Shown here piece by piece: positions 16,161 through 22,354 of a DNA stretch of 64,000 bases (position 1 is its first letter; every line of letters begins with the position of its first letter). The translations under genes and the position numbers were made by a program. Under the pieces are notes generated by a model. The model was not told where the DNA came from, searched no databases, and saw only the letters and a list, made by a program, of their open reading frames with translations. Origin of the DNA: a virus; IMG/VR virus record IMGVR_UViG_3300022200_000031, positions 1 through 64,000 of that record, one strand, 5' to 3'.

Positions 16161-16415
16161 ATGCCACTATACAATTACAAATGCACTAAGTGCGATCATA
16201 CTTTCGAGCAAGTACATAAGATGGATGATCGCAAGATCCCAGAAAACGAACCATGCCCCGCTTGCGGGGCAGAAGGTTCTATCCGCCAACAAATAGGAAC
16301 TCCTGGCTTTATATCAGATTCAAAGAGTCCTCTAACCAGAGCAGGTTCTGGATGGAAGGATGTTCTGAAGAGAGTTAAATCAGGTTCAGGAAGAGTTAAC
16401 TCAATCCATGACTAA
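16161..16415 (+). CDS. FmdB-type zinc-ribbon protein
   Basis: An 84-residue protein. MPLYNYKCTKCDHTFEQ and EPCPACG give the two C-x-x-C knuckles of the FmdB/CxxC zinc-ribbon family (Y-x-Y-x-C-x-x-C-x-x-x-F-E). The family is widespread and thought to be regulatory, without a firm function. A basic Ser/Gly tail follows. The last codons overlap the PhoH start. Confidence 0.88.
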   Translation: MPLYNYKCTKCDHTFEQVHKMDDRKIPENEPCPACGAEGSIRQQIGTPGFISDSKSPLTRAGSGWKDVLKRVKSGSGRVNSIHD

Positions 16416-17082
16416 AAGATTACGCCTTGATGACCTGCGGGTCATTGAACCGATCACTGCCTCCCAAGAAGAGGTATTCAAATCCTGGGAATCGGGAAAC
16501 AATCTAATACTAAGTGGTTCTGCTGGTTCAGGTAAGACATTCTTGGCAATGTCCCTGGCACTAGAGGATGCAATGAAAAGTGACACACCGATTGAGAATG
16601 TCACTATTGTTAGATCAGCAGTCCCCACTCGCGATGTTGGATTTTTACCAGGAACCATGGAAGAGAAGGAAGCGGCCTACCTTGCTCCGTACATTGCAAT
16701 CACAACCGAGTTGTTTGAAGATAAGGAAGCGTGGCAGAAGCTGTGTGCGCAGGGGATGGTTGACTTCCTCACTACCTCATACATCAGAGGTATTACAATC
16801 CAGGATAGTGTGGTTATCATTGATGAGATGCAGAACCTCACATTCCATGAATTAGATTCGGTCATCACACGATTGGGTAACAATTGCAGACTCATATTGT
16901 GTGGTGACTATTACCAGTCCGACTTCCATAAGGATGGGGACAAGAAGGGGATTCTAAAGTTCATTAACATTATAGAATCCATGAAGCGGTTCGACCATGT
17001 AGAGTTTACATGGGAGGACATTGTAAGATCAGGTCTCGTACGAGACTATATTATGACAAAGGAAATGATGAGAAATGGCTAA
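16408..17082 (+). CDS. phoH: PhoH family ATPase
   Basis: A 224-residue P-loop protein of the PhoH (RNA helicase-like) family, a marker of marine phages. Walker A is GSAGSGKT (about 36-43), Walker B is VVIIDEMQNLTF, and sensor motifs CRLILCGDYYQSD and the central TIVRSAVPTRDVGFLPG are present. Although named for phosphate starvation, its phage function is unsettled. Overlaps both neighbours by 8 nt. Confidence 0.92.
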   Translation: MTKRLRLDDLRVIEPITASQEEVFKSWESGNNLILSGSAGSGKTFLAMSLALEDAMKSDTPIENVTIVRSAVPTRDVGFLPGTMEEKEAAYLAPYIAITTELFEDKEAWQKLCAQGMVDFLTTSYIRGITIQDSVVIIDEMQNLTFHELDSVITRLGNNCRLILCGDYYQSDFHKDGDKKGILKFINIIESMKRFDHVEFTWEDIVRSGLVRDYIMTKEMMRNG

Positions 17083-17224
17083 GTACACTCGTTTTGATCC
17101 CAAGAACAAAAGAGCGCGCAAGGACAAATTCAAATCACAAAACTTGGGTAAGAAGATGCATGATCCTTCCACAAGGAAGCGATCAAGAGATTGGGTTGAT
17201 TATGATGCAGAGAAGGATGTTTGA
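17075..17224 (+). CDS. Small basic protein (49 aa)
   Basis: ATG 17075 overlaps the end of phoH. It codes for 49 residues rich in Lys and Arg (MAKYTRFDPKNKRARKDK, QNLGKKMHDPS, RDWVDYD). It shares size, basic charge and the LGKKM box with the 49-residue gene at 18552. Its stop overlaps the next start (ATGTTTGA). Possibly nucleic-acid or ribosome binding; inferred from composition only. Confidence 0.55.
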   Translation: MAKYTRFDPKNKRARKDKFKSQNLGKKMHDPSTRKRSRDWVDYDAEKDV

Positions 17225-17882
17225 GCATGTTGATGTTGATTTAGGTTATAACGATCTATCAGCTAAGACAACCGAACAGGGTAGGCGGTATGTAACGCCA
17301 GAGGGAAACAAGTATCCCTCCGTCACAACTGTTGTTTCAATCCTCACCGAACACCATATCCGTGAATGGCGGAATCGTGTTGGTGAGGAAGAAGCTAACC
17401 GTATATCCAGACATGCAAGTGCCAGAGGCACAAAAGTTCATGATGTACTTGAGAGGTATTTAAAAAATGATGAAGACTATTTGGATAAATGCAATCCGGT
17501 TGTTGTTTCTAATGTTAACTCTGTTGTACCTGTTCTCAATGAACATATAGGGAAGGTGTATGCACAGGAATTTGCTTTATACTCTGATCATCTTGGCCTT
17601 GCTGGCCGCGTGGACTGCATTGCAGAATGGGATGGTCGGCTGGCAGTAATTGACTTCAAGACTGCCAAGAAACATAAGAAGAAGGAATGGATTGAAAACT
17701 ACTTCATCCAGGAATCTGCTTATGCAATCATGTGGGAGGAACGAACGGGGGTACCTATCGTTGATCTCGTGACTGTGATTGCTGTTGATTATGATGAGCC
17801 CCAGGTGTTTATTGAACACAGGGACAATTGGGCTCCTAAATTAATTGAGACAATAAATGAATACAAACAACGAAAAGGCTAA
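17217..17882 (+). CDS. PD-(D/E)XK (Cas4/RecB-like) exonuclease
   Basis: A 221-residue protein. GRVDCIAEWDGRLAVIDFKTAKK (about 130-152) carries the D and D-x-K of the PD-(D/E)XK core; ISRHASARGTKVHDVLERYL supplies the upstream conserved His/Glu helix; FIQESAYAIMWEE is the QxxxY-like motif of RecB/Cas4 nucleases. ATG 17217 (overlapping the previous stop) gives the normal length; 17202 is an alternative. Likely role in recombination or DNA end processing. Confidence 0.8.
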   Translation: MFEHVDVDLGYNDLSAKTTEQGRRYVTPEGNKYPSVTTVVSILTEHHIREWRNRVGEEEANRISRHASARGTKVHDVLERYLKNDEDYLDKCNPVVVSNVNSVVPVLNEHIGKVYAQEFALYSDHLGLAGRVDCIAEWDGRLAVIDFKTAKKHKKKEWIENYFIQESAYAIMWEERTGVPIVDLVTVIAVDYDEPQVFIEHRDNWAPKLIETINEYKQRKG

Positions 17883-18021
17883 AGAAGCCTGGGATAATAT
17901 AAACTCTTGCTGCCAGACATTATGTCATAAGGATCCAGTGATTGACTATATTAAATATCTTGAACAACGAATTGAGGAGCTTGAAAATGGATCTACTGTC
18001 AGAACTGAACAAACAGGGTAA
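17857..18021 (+). CDS. Small hypothetical protein (54 aa)
   Basis: ATG 17857 lies in the last codons of the exonuclease. It codes for 54 residues (MNTNNEKAKEAWDNINSCC, then KYLEQRIEELENGS), helical with three Cys. Its end overlaps the ClpP-like gene by 35 nt in another frame. Coding is supported by tight packing between two clear genes; function unknown. Confidence 0.45.
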   Translation: MNTNNEKAKEAWDNINSCCQTLCHKDPVIDYIKYLEQRIEELENGSTVRTEQTG

Positions 18022-18565
18022 TAACTATTACGCCAATCGTCCTCTGGGCAACCTTCATGAGTTTTATCTTACTGGAGATATCAAAGAAGCGGAACACTAC
18101 ACAGAGTGGTTTGATCATATTCGCCGAGCACAACAAACAGATATTGTAAAAGTTTATATTAATTCATTCGGCGGAGATCTATTCACTGCAATCCAGTTTA
18201 TGCGAGTAATGGGTGAATCTCAAGCAACAGTAATTTGTTCTGTTGAGGGAGCTTGTATGTCCGCAGCGACAATGATATTCTTATGTGCTGATGCATTTGA
18301 AATATCAGAACATTCTATGTTTATGTTCCATAATTATTCTGGTGGGGCATTTGGTAAAGGTGGGGAAATGATCGACCAATTAAATCATGAAAGAGAATGG
18401 TCGGAAAAACTATTAACTGGTGTTTATGAAGATTTCTTAACTAAAAAAGAAATTGATTCTATTCTAGATAATAAAGATATTTGGATGGATGGAGATGAAG
18501 TAGTTAATCGTTTAGAGAAAAAAGCGAAAAAAGTAAAAAGGAGTAATAAAAATGGCGAAGGGTAA
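17987..18565 (+). CDS. ClpP-like serine protease (S14 family)
   Basis: A 192-residue ClpP-fold protease. FYLTGDI, VKVYINSFGGDLFTAIQF (oxyanion region), EGACMSAATMIFLCAD with the nucleophilic Ser, HSMFMFHNYSGGAFG with the His, and KEIDSILDNKDIWMDGDE near the catalytic Asp. ATG 17987 has SD GAGGAG. No ClpX partner is seen in this window, so it may use host ATPases or act on phage proteins. C-terminus is Lys rich. Confidence 0.85.
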   Translation: MDLLSELNKQGNNYYANRPLGNLHEFYLTGDIKEAEHYTEWFDHIRRAQQTDIVKVYINSFGGDLFTAIQFMRVMGESQATVICSVEGACMSAATMIFLCADAFEISEHSMFMFHNYSGGAFGKGGEMIDQLNHEREWSEKLLTGVYEDFLTKKEIDSILDNKDIWMDGDEVVNRLEKKAKKVKRSNKNGEG

Positions 18566-18701
18566 ATCAGGTTCAGGTATTGCATGGCATCCGGAAAAGC
18601 ATAAAAAAGTAACTTCTATTGGTAATTCTCGATTTACGAGATATAATTCCAAGAATCATAAGAAACTTGGTAAAAAGATGTATCGCGGTCAGGGCCGCTA
18701 A
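18552..18701 (+). CDS. Small very basic protein (49 aa)
   Basis: ATG 18552 with SD AAGGAG 11 nt upstream overlaps the ClpP-like gene end. Forty-nine residues: MAKGKSGSGIAWHPEKHKK, NSRFTRYNSKNHKKLGKKM, ending RGQGR. Composition is ribosomal-protein-like. It shares MAK start and LGKKM with the 17075 product. The last gene before the palindromic intergenic region. Confidence 0.5.
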   Translation: MAKGKSGSGIAWHPEKHKKVTSIGNSRFTRYNSKNHKKLGKKMYRGQGR

Positions 18702-18714
18702 CTCCTTGATTTTT

Positions 18715-18738
18715 GGTCCCCCCGAATCAGGGGGTTAC
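18715..18738 (+). terminator. GC-rich hairpin, probable terminator
   Basis: CCCCC (within 18718-18723) pairs with GGGGG (18730-18734) around GAATCA, flanked by GGT/ACC. It follows the end of the PhoH-ClpP unit by 14 nt. No good U-tract follows, so termination or 3'-end protection is only likely. Confidence 0.45.
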
Positions 18739-18747
18739 CAAATTCTA

Positions 18748-18761
18748 TTCCCGATCGGGAA
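18748..18761. promoter_or_regulatory. Palindromic site 1 (TTCCCGATCGGGAA)
   Basis: A 14-bp perfect palindrome followed by GAT. The same core recurs 50 bp downstream at 18795-18814. It looks like an operator for a dimeric regulator or a replication-related site ahead of the promoter at 18878. Confidence 0.5.
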
Positions 18762-18794
18762 GATTTTCCGGATTTTTGATGGATTTCGGCTAGA

Positions 18795-18814
18795 ATCTTC
18801 CCGATCGGGAAGAT
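18795..18814. promoter_or_regulatory. Palindromic site 2 (20-bp palindrome)
   Basis: A 20-bp perfect palindrome with core TTCCCGATCGGGAA flanked by ATC/GAT. It shares 17 bases with site 1, and the centres are exactly 50 bp apart. CGATCAAA elements follow at about 18820 and 18840. It lies about 65 bp upstream of the -35 of the next promoter. Confidence 0.5.
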
Positions 18815-18877
18815 AATTTTCGATCAAATCCAGTGATGATCGATCAAAAATTGGAATCAAAAAACCAAAAATAATGG

Positions 18878-18905
18878 TTGTCTTTTTCTCAGAATGAGGG
18901 ATAAT
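18878..18905 (+). promoter_or_regulatory. Promoter cassette copy A
   Basis: TTGTCT (18878-18883), 16-bp spacer, GATAAT (18900-18905), preceded by A-tracts (ATCAAAAAACC, AAAATAAT). From the -10 onward, 24 bases (18901-18924) are identical to copy B at 22885-22908, so the initially transcribed region is conserved too. It drives the small-gene operon 18935-20826. Confidence 0.75.
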
Positions 18906-18934
18906 GACCCTGTCAATTGAGAGAGGACATCGTT

Positions 18935-19288
18935 ATGAAATATGTGAATTTTGTTACCACTGATGCTGAATTCAAGGGTGCTGTTGTTAAGCAGACCAAG
19001 ACTCACATCAGTATTGATATTGGTAATGGCATCGCTACCCTCCCACTCGAGGAAGGTACTATCCAAAAAGCACGCGCTCCACGAGCAAAGAAAGCTAATG
19101 CCGTGAAGACGGTTCGTGTTCCGCGTGTACGCACTTCTGGTCCTTCTAAGAAGGATGAGGCAATCAAGATCTACCGTGACAATGTAGATGCTGGTAAAGC
19201 TGTGATCATCGATATGTTCATGGCTAACCTTGGTATGTCTAAGGCTGGTGCTACTACTTACTTCTACAACTGCAAGAAAGCTATTTAA
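18935..19288 (+). CDS. Putative DNA-binding protein with C-terminal winged-helix-like domain
   Basis: A 117-residue protein from ATG 18935 (SD GAGAGG). N-terminal beta-rich segment (KYVNFVTTDAEFKG), a basic Ala/Arg/Lys linker (ARAPRAKKANAVKTVRVPR), and a C-terminal helical domain (KKDEAIKIYRDN, FMANLGMSKAGATTYFYNC) resembling small phage DNA-binding domains. First gene after palindromes and promoter A, so it could be their regulator; this is inference. Confidence 0.5.
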   Translation: MKYVNFVTTDAEFKGAVVKQTKTHISIDIGNGIATLPLEEGTIQKARAPRAKKANAVKTVRVPRVRTSGPSKKDEAIKIYRDNVDAGKAVIIDMFMANLGMSKAGATTYFYNCKKAI

Positions 19289-19308
19289 TTATAAAAAGGA
19301 GAGAGATT

Positions 19309-19497
19309 ATGATTACAACTTATTATCCCGTAAAGGTCAAATTGAAAGTAGCTGACCGTCGTTACAAAACTGGCTATCGTGTCGACACTACTTCAGTGTA
19401 CGCACACTATAATCATCCGGGTCGATTCCATCCGGATCTGAATAAGGACATTGCCTGCATCGCAGCAACTTCTGGTAACATTTTGGAGCTTGTATAA
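19309..19497 (+). CDS. Small basic hypothetical protein
   Basis: A 62-residue protein with strong SD AAAGGAGAGAG. Beta-strand-like, Tyr/Arg rich (TTYYPVKVKLKVADRRYKTGYRV). The stop overlaps the next ATG by one base. No family recognised. Confidence 0.55.
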   Translation: MITTYYPVKVKLKVADRRYKTGYRVDTTSVYAHYNHPGRFHPDLNKDIACIAATSGNILELV

Positions 19498-19679
19498 TGA
19501 CTGTCGATAAACTGATTGCGTCCCTGTCTCTGGAACAGCTGGACGAACTGGCAACTACTTTGGTCTGGCAACATGAAGGTGTTGCTGAGAAGCTGCATGA
19601 CTATATTGGCTATGCTCAGCAGGACAAACATCTTGTTGCGATGGAAGAAGACCGTCAGCGTTGGAGTGAATATCAATGA
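19497..19679 (+). CDS. Small acidic helical hypothetical protein
   Basis: A 60-residue protein (LSLEQLDELATTLVWQHEGVAEKLHDYI), probably a two-helix bundle. Starts on the stop of the gene before and overlaps the next ATG by 4 nt. Function unknown. Confidence 0.5.
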   Translation: MTVDKLIASLSLEQLDELATTLVWQHEGVAEKLHDYIGYAQQDKHLVAMEEDRQRWSEYQ

Positions 19680-19873
19680 AAGCATTACTTGAAACAACTG
19701 ATTGGTCTAAGGCGGAATGTAATGTTCCAAACCATACCTATTATCTGAACGATGATGGTAAGCTGATAGCATACAAGAAGCGTGGCACTGACGAGGTGAT
19801 TACTTTCAAGAAGCCAAGGATGTTTGATCGTCGATATCGGACTTTCAAGACTGTTGACTTTGATCTCTTTTAG
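19676..19873 (+). CDS. Small basic hypothetical protein
   Basis: A 65-residue protein, beta/aromatic rich (NHTYYLNDDGKLIAYKKRG, MFDRRYRTFKTVDFDLF). ATG overlaps the previous stop (ATGA). Part of the small-gene operon; function unknown. Confidence 0.5.
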   Translation: MKALLETTDWSKAECNVPNHTYYLNDDGKLIAYKKRGTDEVITFKKPRMFDRRYRTFKTVDFDLF

Positions 19874-19883
19874 GAGTATAATA

Positions 19884-20195
19884 ATGTCCATGGATCACAC
19901 ACAAGAACTTTTGACTATTACAATGGAAGAGTGCGGCGAGGTTATTCAGGCCGCCTCCAAAGTAATTCGTTTCGGAGTCTCACATGACAATCTTCTTCAT
20001 CTGGAGAAAGAAGTCGGTGACCTCTTTCAGATGTTTGATTTGATGCATGAGTATGATATGATCTCATGGACCAATGTTGAGCGATTCTCTCAGGCTAAGC
20101 GTGAGAAGTTGCGTAGGTACTCCAAGCTGGTTGATCCAGATGGAGATGCTTTTGTGGAAGAGTTTGGTGAGCAATTGGAGCTTGATTTAAAATGA
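19884..20195 (+). CDS. MazG-like nucleotide pyrophosphohydrolase
   Basis: A 103-residue all-helical protein. ITMEECGEVIQAASK gives the E-E-x-x-E metal motif; HLEKEVGDLFQMFDLM gives the second E-x-x-D. This is the single-domain MazG/NTP-PPase core. Marine phage MazG proteins were proposed to hydrolyse ppGpp or dNTPs; the substrate here is unknown. ATG 19884 has SD TAGGAG. Overlaps the next gene (ATGA). Confidence 0.8.
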   Translation: MSMDHTQELLTITMEECGEVIQAASKVIRFGVSHDNLLHLEKEVGDLFQMFDLMHEYDMISWTNVERFSQAKREKLRRYSKLVDPDGDAFVEEFGEQLELDLK

Positions 20196-20335
20196 GCAAA
20201 ACATTTATTGTGATTACTGGCATCCTTTACACCTATGTGTTCGTGGACCAATTTGTTAAAGGTAATCATGCTATGGGTATTGCGTATATGGGATACGCGT
20301 TTGCTAACATTGGTTTATGGATGGAAGTAGTATGA
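20192..20335 (+). CDS. Small membrane protein (47 aa)
   Basis: ATG 20192 overlaps the mazG stop. Forty-seven residues with hydrophobic stretches FIVITGILYTYVFV and MGIAYMGYAFANIGLWM, so two short membrane segments. Overlaps the next gene by 4 nt. Possibly envelope- or lysis-related; unproven. Confidence 0.5.
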   Translation: MSKTFIVITGILYTYVFVDQFVKGNHAMGIAYMGYAFANIGLWMEVV

Positions 20336-20496
20336 ACGAAATTATTTCAGCAAAAGATGCTATCATTGCAATCTTTGCCACCGGTGCAGCCATCGGTATG
20401 GGCATTGGTGTAATCTGGGCATTCATTTCAGTTTTTGGCAGGGCCGCTCCTATTATTGCGATCCTTGCCTTCACAGCATTCTTATACTCAATGTAA
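20332..20496 (+). CDS. Small membrane protein (54 aa)
   Basis: Fifty-four residues: MNEIISAKDAIIAIFATGAA, GIGVIWAFISVFG, APIIAILAFTAFLYSM. Two hydrophobic helices with a short RAAP turn. Coupled to the previous membrane gene; a holin-like pair is conceivable but not shown. Confidence 0.5.
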   Translation: MNEIISAKDAIIAIFATGAAIGMGIGVIWAFISVFGRAAPIIAILAFTAFLYSM

Positions 20497-20512
20497 TGGG
20501 TATAGAATAACC

Positions 20513-20527
20513 GTGTCATGGTGACAC
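20513..20527. promoter_or_regulatory. Inverted repeat GTGTCA-TGG-TGACAC
   Basis: A perfect 6+3+6 inverted repeat in the 60-bp gap ahead of the winged-helix gene at 20557, just downstream of a -10-like TAGAAT. Fits an operator for a small dimeric repressor. Confidence 0.4.
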
Positions 20528-20556
20528 ATTTGTTTAATGAAAAAGGAGACTATATT

Positions 20557-20826
20557 ATGTCAACATTTGTAAGTAAGAAGGCTAAGGCTATTGATTTGAT
20601 GGTAAACAAGGGCCTTGCATTGACCGAAGGTGAACTTGCTAACCGCCTTAACACCTCTGCTGCAGGTGCTCGTGGTGTAATCCGTCAGGTTCGTGCTGAA
20701 GGTTATGCTGTGTACAAGAACAAAGGTACTAAGGATGCGCAGGGTCGCACTCGTGCTGCTCGTTACCGTGTAGGCGCTCCAACCAAGGCGATGGTTGCTG
20801 CATACTACGCTGTGTTCGGTGCATAA
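20557..20826 (+). CDS. Small winged-helix DNA-binding protein
   Basis: An 89-residue protein from ATG 20557 (SD AAAAGGAGAC). SKKAKAIDLMVNKGLALTEGELANRLNTSAAGARGVIRQVRAEGYAVYKNK is a helix-turn-helix plus wing layout: helices at about 5-18, 22-29 and 33-44, then a wing. Basic throughout. Followed by a terminator; probably regulates phage transcription, maybe via the upstream inverted repeat. Confidence 0.65.
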   Translation: MSTFVSKKAKAIDLMVNKGLALTEGELANRLNTSAAGARGVIRQVRAEGYAVYKNKGTKDAQGRTRAARYRVGAPTKAMVAAYYAVFGA

Positions 20827-20834
20827 GTAAATGC

Positions 20835-20857
20835 CTGCCCCCCTCGGGGGGCCTTTT
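20835..20857 (+). terminator. Rho-independent terminator
   Basis: CCCCCC (20838-20843), TC loop, GGGGGG (20846-20851), then CCTTTT. It sits between the winged-helix gene and the first tRNA. Confidence 0.65.
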
Positions 20858-20934
20858 GTCCCCGTAGCTCAACTGGATAGAGCACCGACCTTCTAAGTCG
20901 GTGGTTGCAAGTTCGAGTCTTGCCGGGGGCGCCA
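20858..20934 (+). tRNA. tRNA-Arg (UCU)
   Basis: Complete cloverleaf: acceptor GTCCCCG/CGGGGGC, D arm GCTC/GAGC, anticodon stem CCGAC/GTCGG with loop CTTCTAA (anticodon TCT), T arm GCAAG-TTCGAGT-CTTGC, encoded CCA. Reads AGA (and AGG). Confidence 0.97.
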
Positions 20935-20950
20935 TTATAAGTATATACTT

Positions 20951-21026
20951 GCCGGTTTAGCACAGTTGGTAGTGCAACTGCCTTGTAAGCAGTAGGTCCG
21001 CGGTTCGAGTCCGTGAACCGGCACCA
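20951..21026 (+). tRNA. tRNA-Thr (UGU)
   Basis: Acceptor GCCGGTT/AACCGGC, anticodon stem ACTGC/GCAGT with loop CTTGTAA (anticodon TGT), T arm CGCGG-TTCGAGT-CCGTG, encoded CCA. Reads ACA. Confidence 0.97.
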
Positions 21027-21103
21027 CGGGGATTAGCTCAGCCTGGTAGAGCATCTGGTTTGGGACCAGAGGGTCGTAGGTTCGAATCCTGCATCCCCGA
21101 CCA
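21027..21103 (+). tRNA. tRNA-Pro (UGG)
   Basis: Acceptor CGGGGAT/ATCCCCG, anticodon stem TCTGG/CCAGA with loop TTTGGGA (anticodon TGG), T arm with TTCGAAT, encoded CCA. It begins on the base after the CCA of tRNA-Thr. Reads CCA. Confidence 0.97.
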
Positions 21104-21108
21104 ATTCG

Positions 21109-21425
21109 ATCATCCGCGATTGGATGATAGGCAAGGGGCTCTAGCTGATCGGGGTTCCGAGCTGATGGTGAATCGACACCATAGTTGATCAGATATACCT
21201 ATGTTGGCTGTCGGCATAGGATGAATTCAAATCTCTTCGTTCCTTTAAGGCGAAACTGCGTGGAGATAGGGCAGCCCATTTTACAGAGCACATTATAACA
21301 ACTTTCGTGTGTTCTCTAAAGTGCGTTGGACTTGCTGGATAGGCATTAAGTTGTCGAAGGTGTGAAGCAGAATCTGATTCTGTGGACTGGTCTCTTTTGA
21401 GATTGCCTGAAACCAGCGCACTTTA
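21109..21425 (+). ncRNA. Candidate structured non-coding RNA
   Basis: No ORF of note, but nested perfect helices: ATCATCC/GGATGAT (21109/21122), CTGATC/GATCAG (21145/21187) enclosing ATGGTG/CACCAT (21165/21177), CCTATG/CATAGG (21198/21215), ATCTC-TTCG/CGAA...GAGAT (21230-21267), AGAGCACA/TGTGTTCT (21285/21308), and a 9-bp helix TAAAGTGCG/CGCACTTTA (21317-21325/21417-21425) that closes a domain with CAGAAT/ATTCTG, CTGG/CCAG and TCTC-TTTT-GAGA hairpins. It lies inside the tRNA cluster, as T4 stable RNAs C and D do. No known RNA family recognised. Confidence 0.5.
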
Positions 21426-21433
21426 TTATTAGT

Positions 21434-21509
21434 TACCTGTTTTTGGTGATGTCAGGTCTGTCGCCAGCAAGCACTATTAGCCACGATTCAGTTGCGTATG
21501 GAATAGTGC
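21434..21509 (+). ncRNA. Additional hairpins between the RNA candidate and tRNA-Gly
   Basis: ACCTG/CAGGT and an 8-bp GCACTATT/AATAGTGC pair (21471-21478/21502-21509). They may be the 3' part of the same precursor or processing signals for tRNA-Gly. The 86 bases between tRNA-Gly and tRNA-Trp (21624-21709) likewise hold only a short GCTCA/TGAGC hairpin and no gene. Confidence 0.35.
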
Positions 21510-21548
21510 CCAAGAGCGAGATGCAGATAAAAACCATTTTAGATTTTT

Positions 21549-21623
21549 GCGGAAGTAACTCAATGGTAGAGTTTCTGCCTTCCAAGCAGAATGTTGCGAG
21601 TTCGAGTCTCGTCTTCCGCTCCA
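21549..21623 (+). tRNA. tRNA-Gly (UCC)
   Basis: Acceptor GCGGAAG/CTTCCGC, anticodon stem TCTGC/GCAGA with loop CTTCCAA (anticodon TCC), T arm GCGAG-TTCGAGT-CTCGT, discriminator T, encoded CCA. Reads GGA. Confidence 0.96.
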
Positions 21624-21709
21624 CACAGTCCCGGAATGACTCTAAACTTGACCTGGTCGGAGCGAGCCCTGCATCCAGCTCAAGATGTAAAACTGAGCCC
21701 TTTAACAAT

Positions 21710-21784
21710 GTCGTGATAGTGTAATTGGCAGCACAATAGTCTCCAAAACTATTAGTTGAGGTTCGAATCCTTGTCGCGGCGCCA
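21710..21784 (+). tRNA. tRNA-Trp (CCA)
   Basis: Acceptor GTCGTGA/TCGCGGC (two G-U pairs), anticodon stem ATAGT/ACTAT with loop CTCCAAA (anticodon CCA), T loop TTCGAAT, encoded CCA. The T stem contains weak pairs but the fold is complete. Reads UGG. Confidence 0.88.
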
Positions 21785-21797
21785 TACAGGAGTTGAT

Positions 21798-21941
21798 ATG
21801 GAATATCTTGACTTGCAGGTGATTGCCTTAAATCGTAAGTTGGTATTAAATGAAATACGAAAACTTATAGATAAGCGTGTTGCAGGATATGCAGAATTGA
21901 TTGAAGCTATTGATAAGGAGTTGAAGAAAGCAAATGCTTGA
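21798..21941 (+). CDS. Small helical hypothetical protein (47 aa)
   Basis: ATG 21798 with SD CAGGAG, right after tRNA-Trp; a longer frame would start inside the tRNA. 47 residues, one amphipathic coiled-coil-like helix (IALNRKLVLNEIRKLIDKRV). Overlaps the next gene by 8 nt. Function unknown. Confidence 0.5.
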   Translation: MEYLDLQVIALNRKLVLNEIRKLIDKRVAGYAELIEAIDKELKKANA

Positions 21942-22119
21942 GCACATTGGTACTGTACGGAATCATTTATTTTATATCAACACTAAATACGGTACATACG
22001 CTGTCTACAAAGATGGTAAGTGCATAGCCAACCCTTCAACAATAGAAAGACTGTTTGACATCATGTCATCGGTTGGCAGAACAAGAAGACCTAACAACGA
22101 GAACTACGATGAGCTTTGA
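21934..22119 (+). CDS. Small hypothetical protein
   Basis: A 61-residue protein (MLEHIGTVRNHLFYINTKYGTYAVYKDGK): beta hairpins, then a helix, basic tail. Overlaps both neighbours by about 10 nt. No family recognised. Confidence 0.45.
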   Translation: MLEHIGTVRNHLFYINTKYGTYAVYKDGKCIANPSTIERLFDIMSSVGRTRRPNNENYDEL

Positions 22120-22354
22120 TTTCGATTTTGGCTTTACAGCTGTAGATGAAGATGAACTGGAGGTAGCCCAGCAAGCGGTTGCTGCATCTCAAACTGCTTC
22201 TGATACTGCTGATAAACTTAACAACCTATATAATGCAATTCTTCCATTGCTTTCAAACCTGAAGAAGAATCCAGAAAAGGATTATATCTTTTGGCCTAAC
22301 CGTGTTGCAAAAGTAGAAGAGTTTGAGGAGTACATTGCAAGCATAATCAAATGA
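22109..22354 (+). CDS. Conserved T4-like phage small protein
   Basis: An 81-residue protein. The opening MSFDFDFGFTAVDEDEL resembles a small family seen in T4-like phages, followed by a helical domain (SDTADKLNNLYNAILPLL, KDYIFWPNRVAKVEEFEEYI). Acidic. Function unknown. ATG 22109 overlaps the previous gene; its own stop overlaps the peptidase start. Confidence 0.55.
   Translation: MSFDFDFGFTAVDEDELEVAQQAVAASQTASDTADKLNNLYNAILPLLSNLKKNPEKDYIFWPNRVAKVEEFEEYIASIIK

Noticed and set aside
20729-20935. Minus-strand frame with PARLELATTDLEGR
   Set aside because: It is the antisense translation of tRNA-Arg and flanking bases; this LELAT-type peptide is a known tRNA-antisense artefact.
21433-21708. 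Minus-strand frame with TRLELATFCLEGR
   Set aside because: Antisense of tRNA-Gly and spacer RNA; same artefact, no SD, no relation to neighbours.
21443-21724. Plus-strand 93-codon frame through tRNA-Gly
   Set aside because: Runs straight through a complete tRNA gene; no SD and atypical composition.
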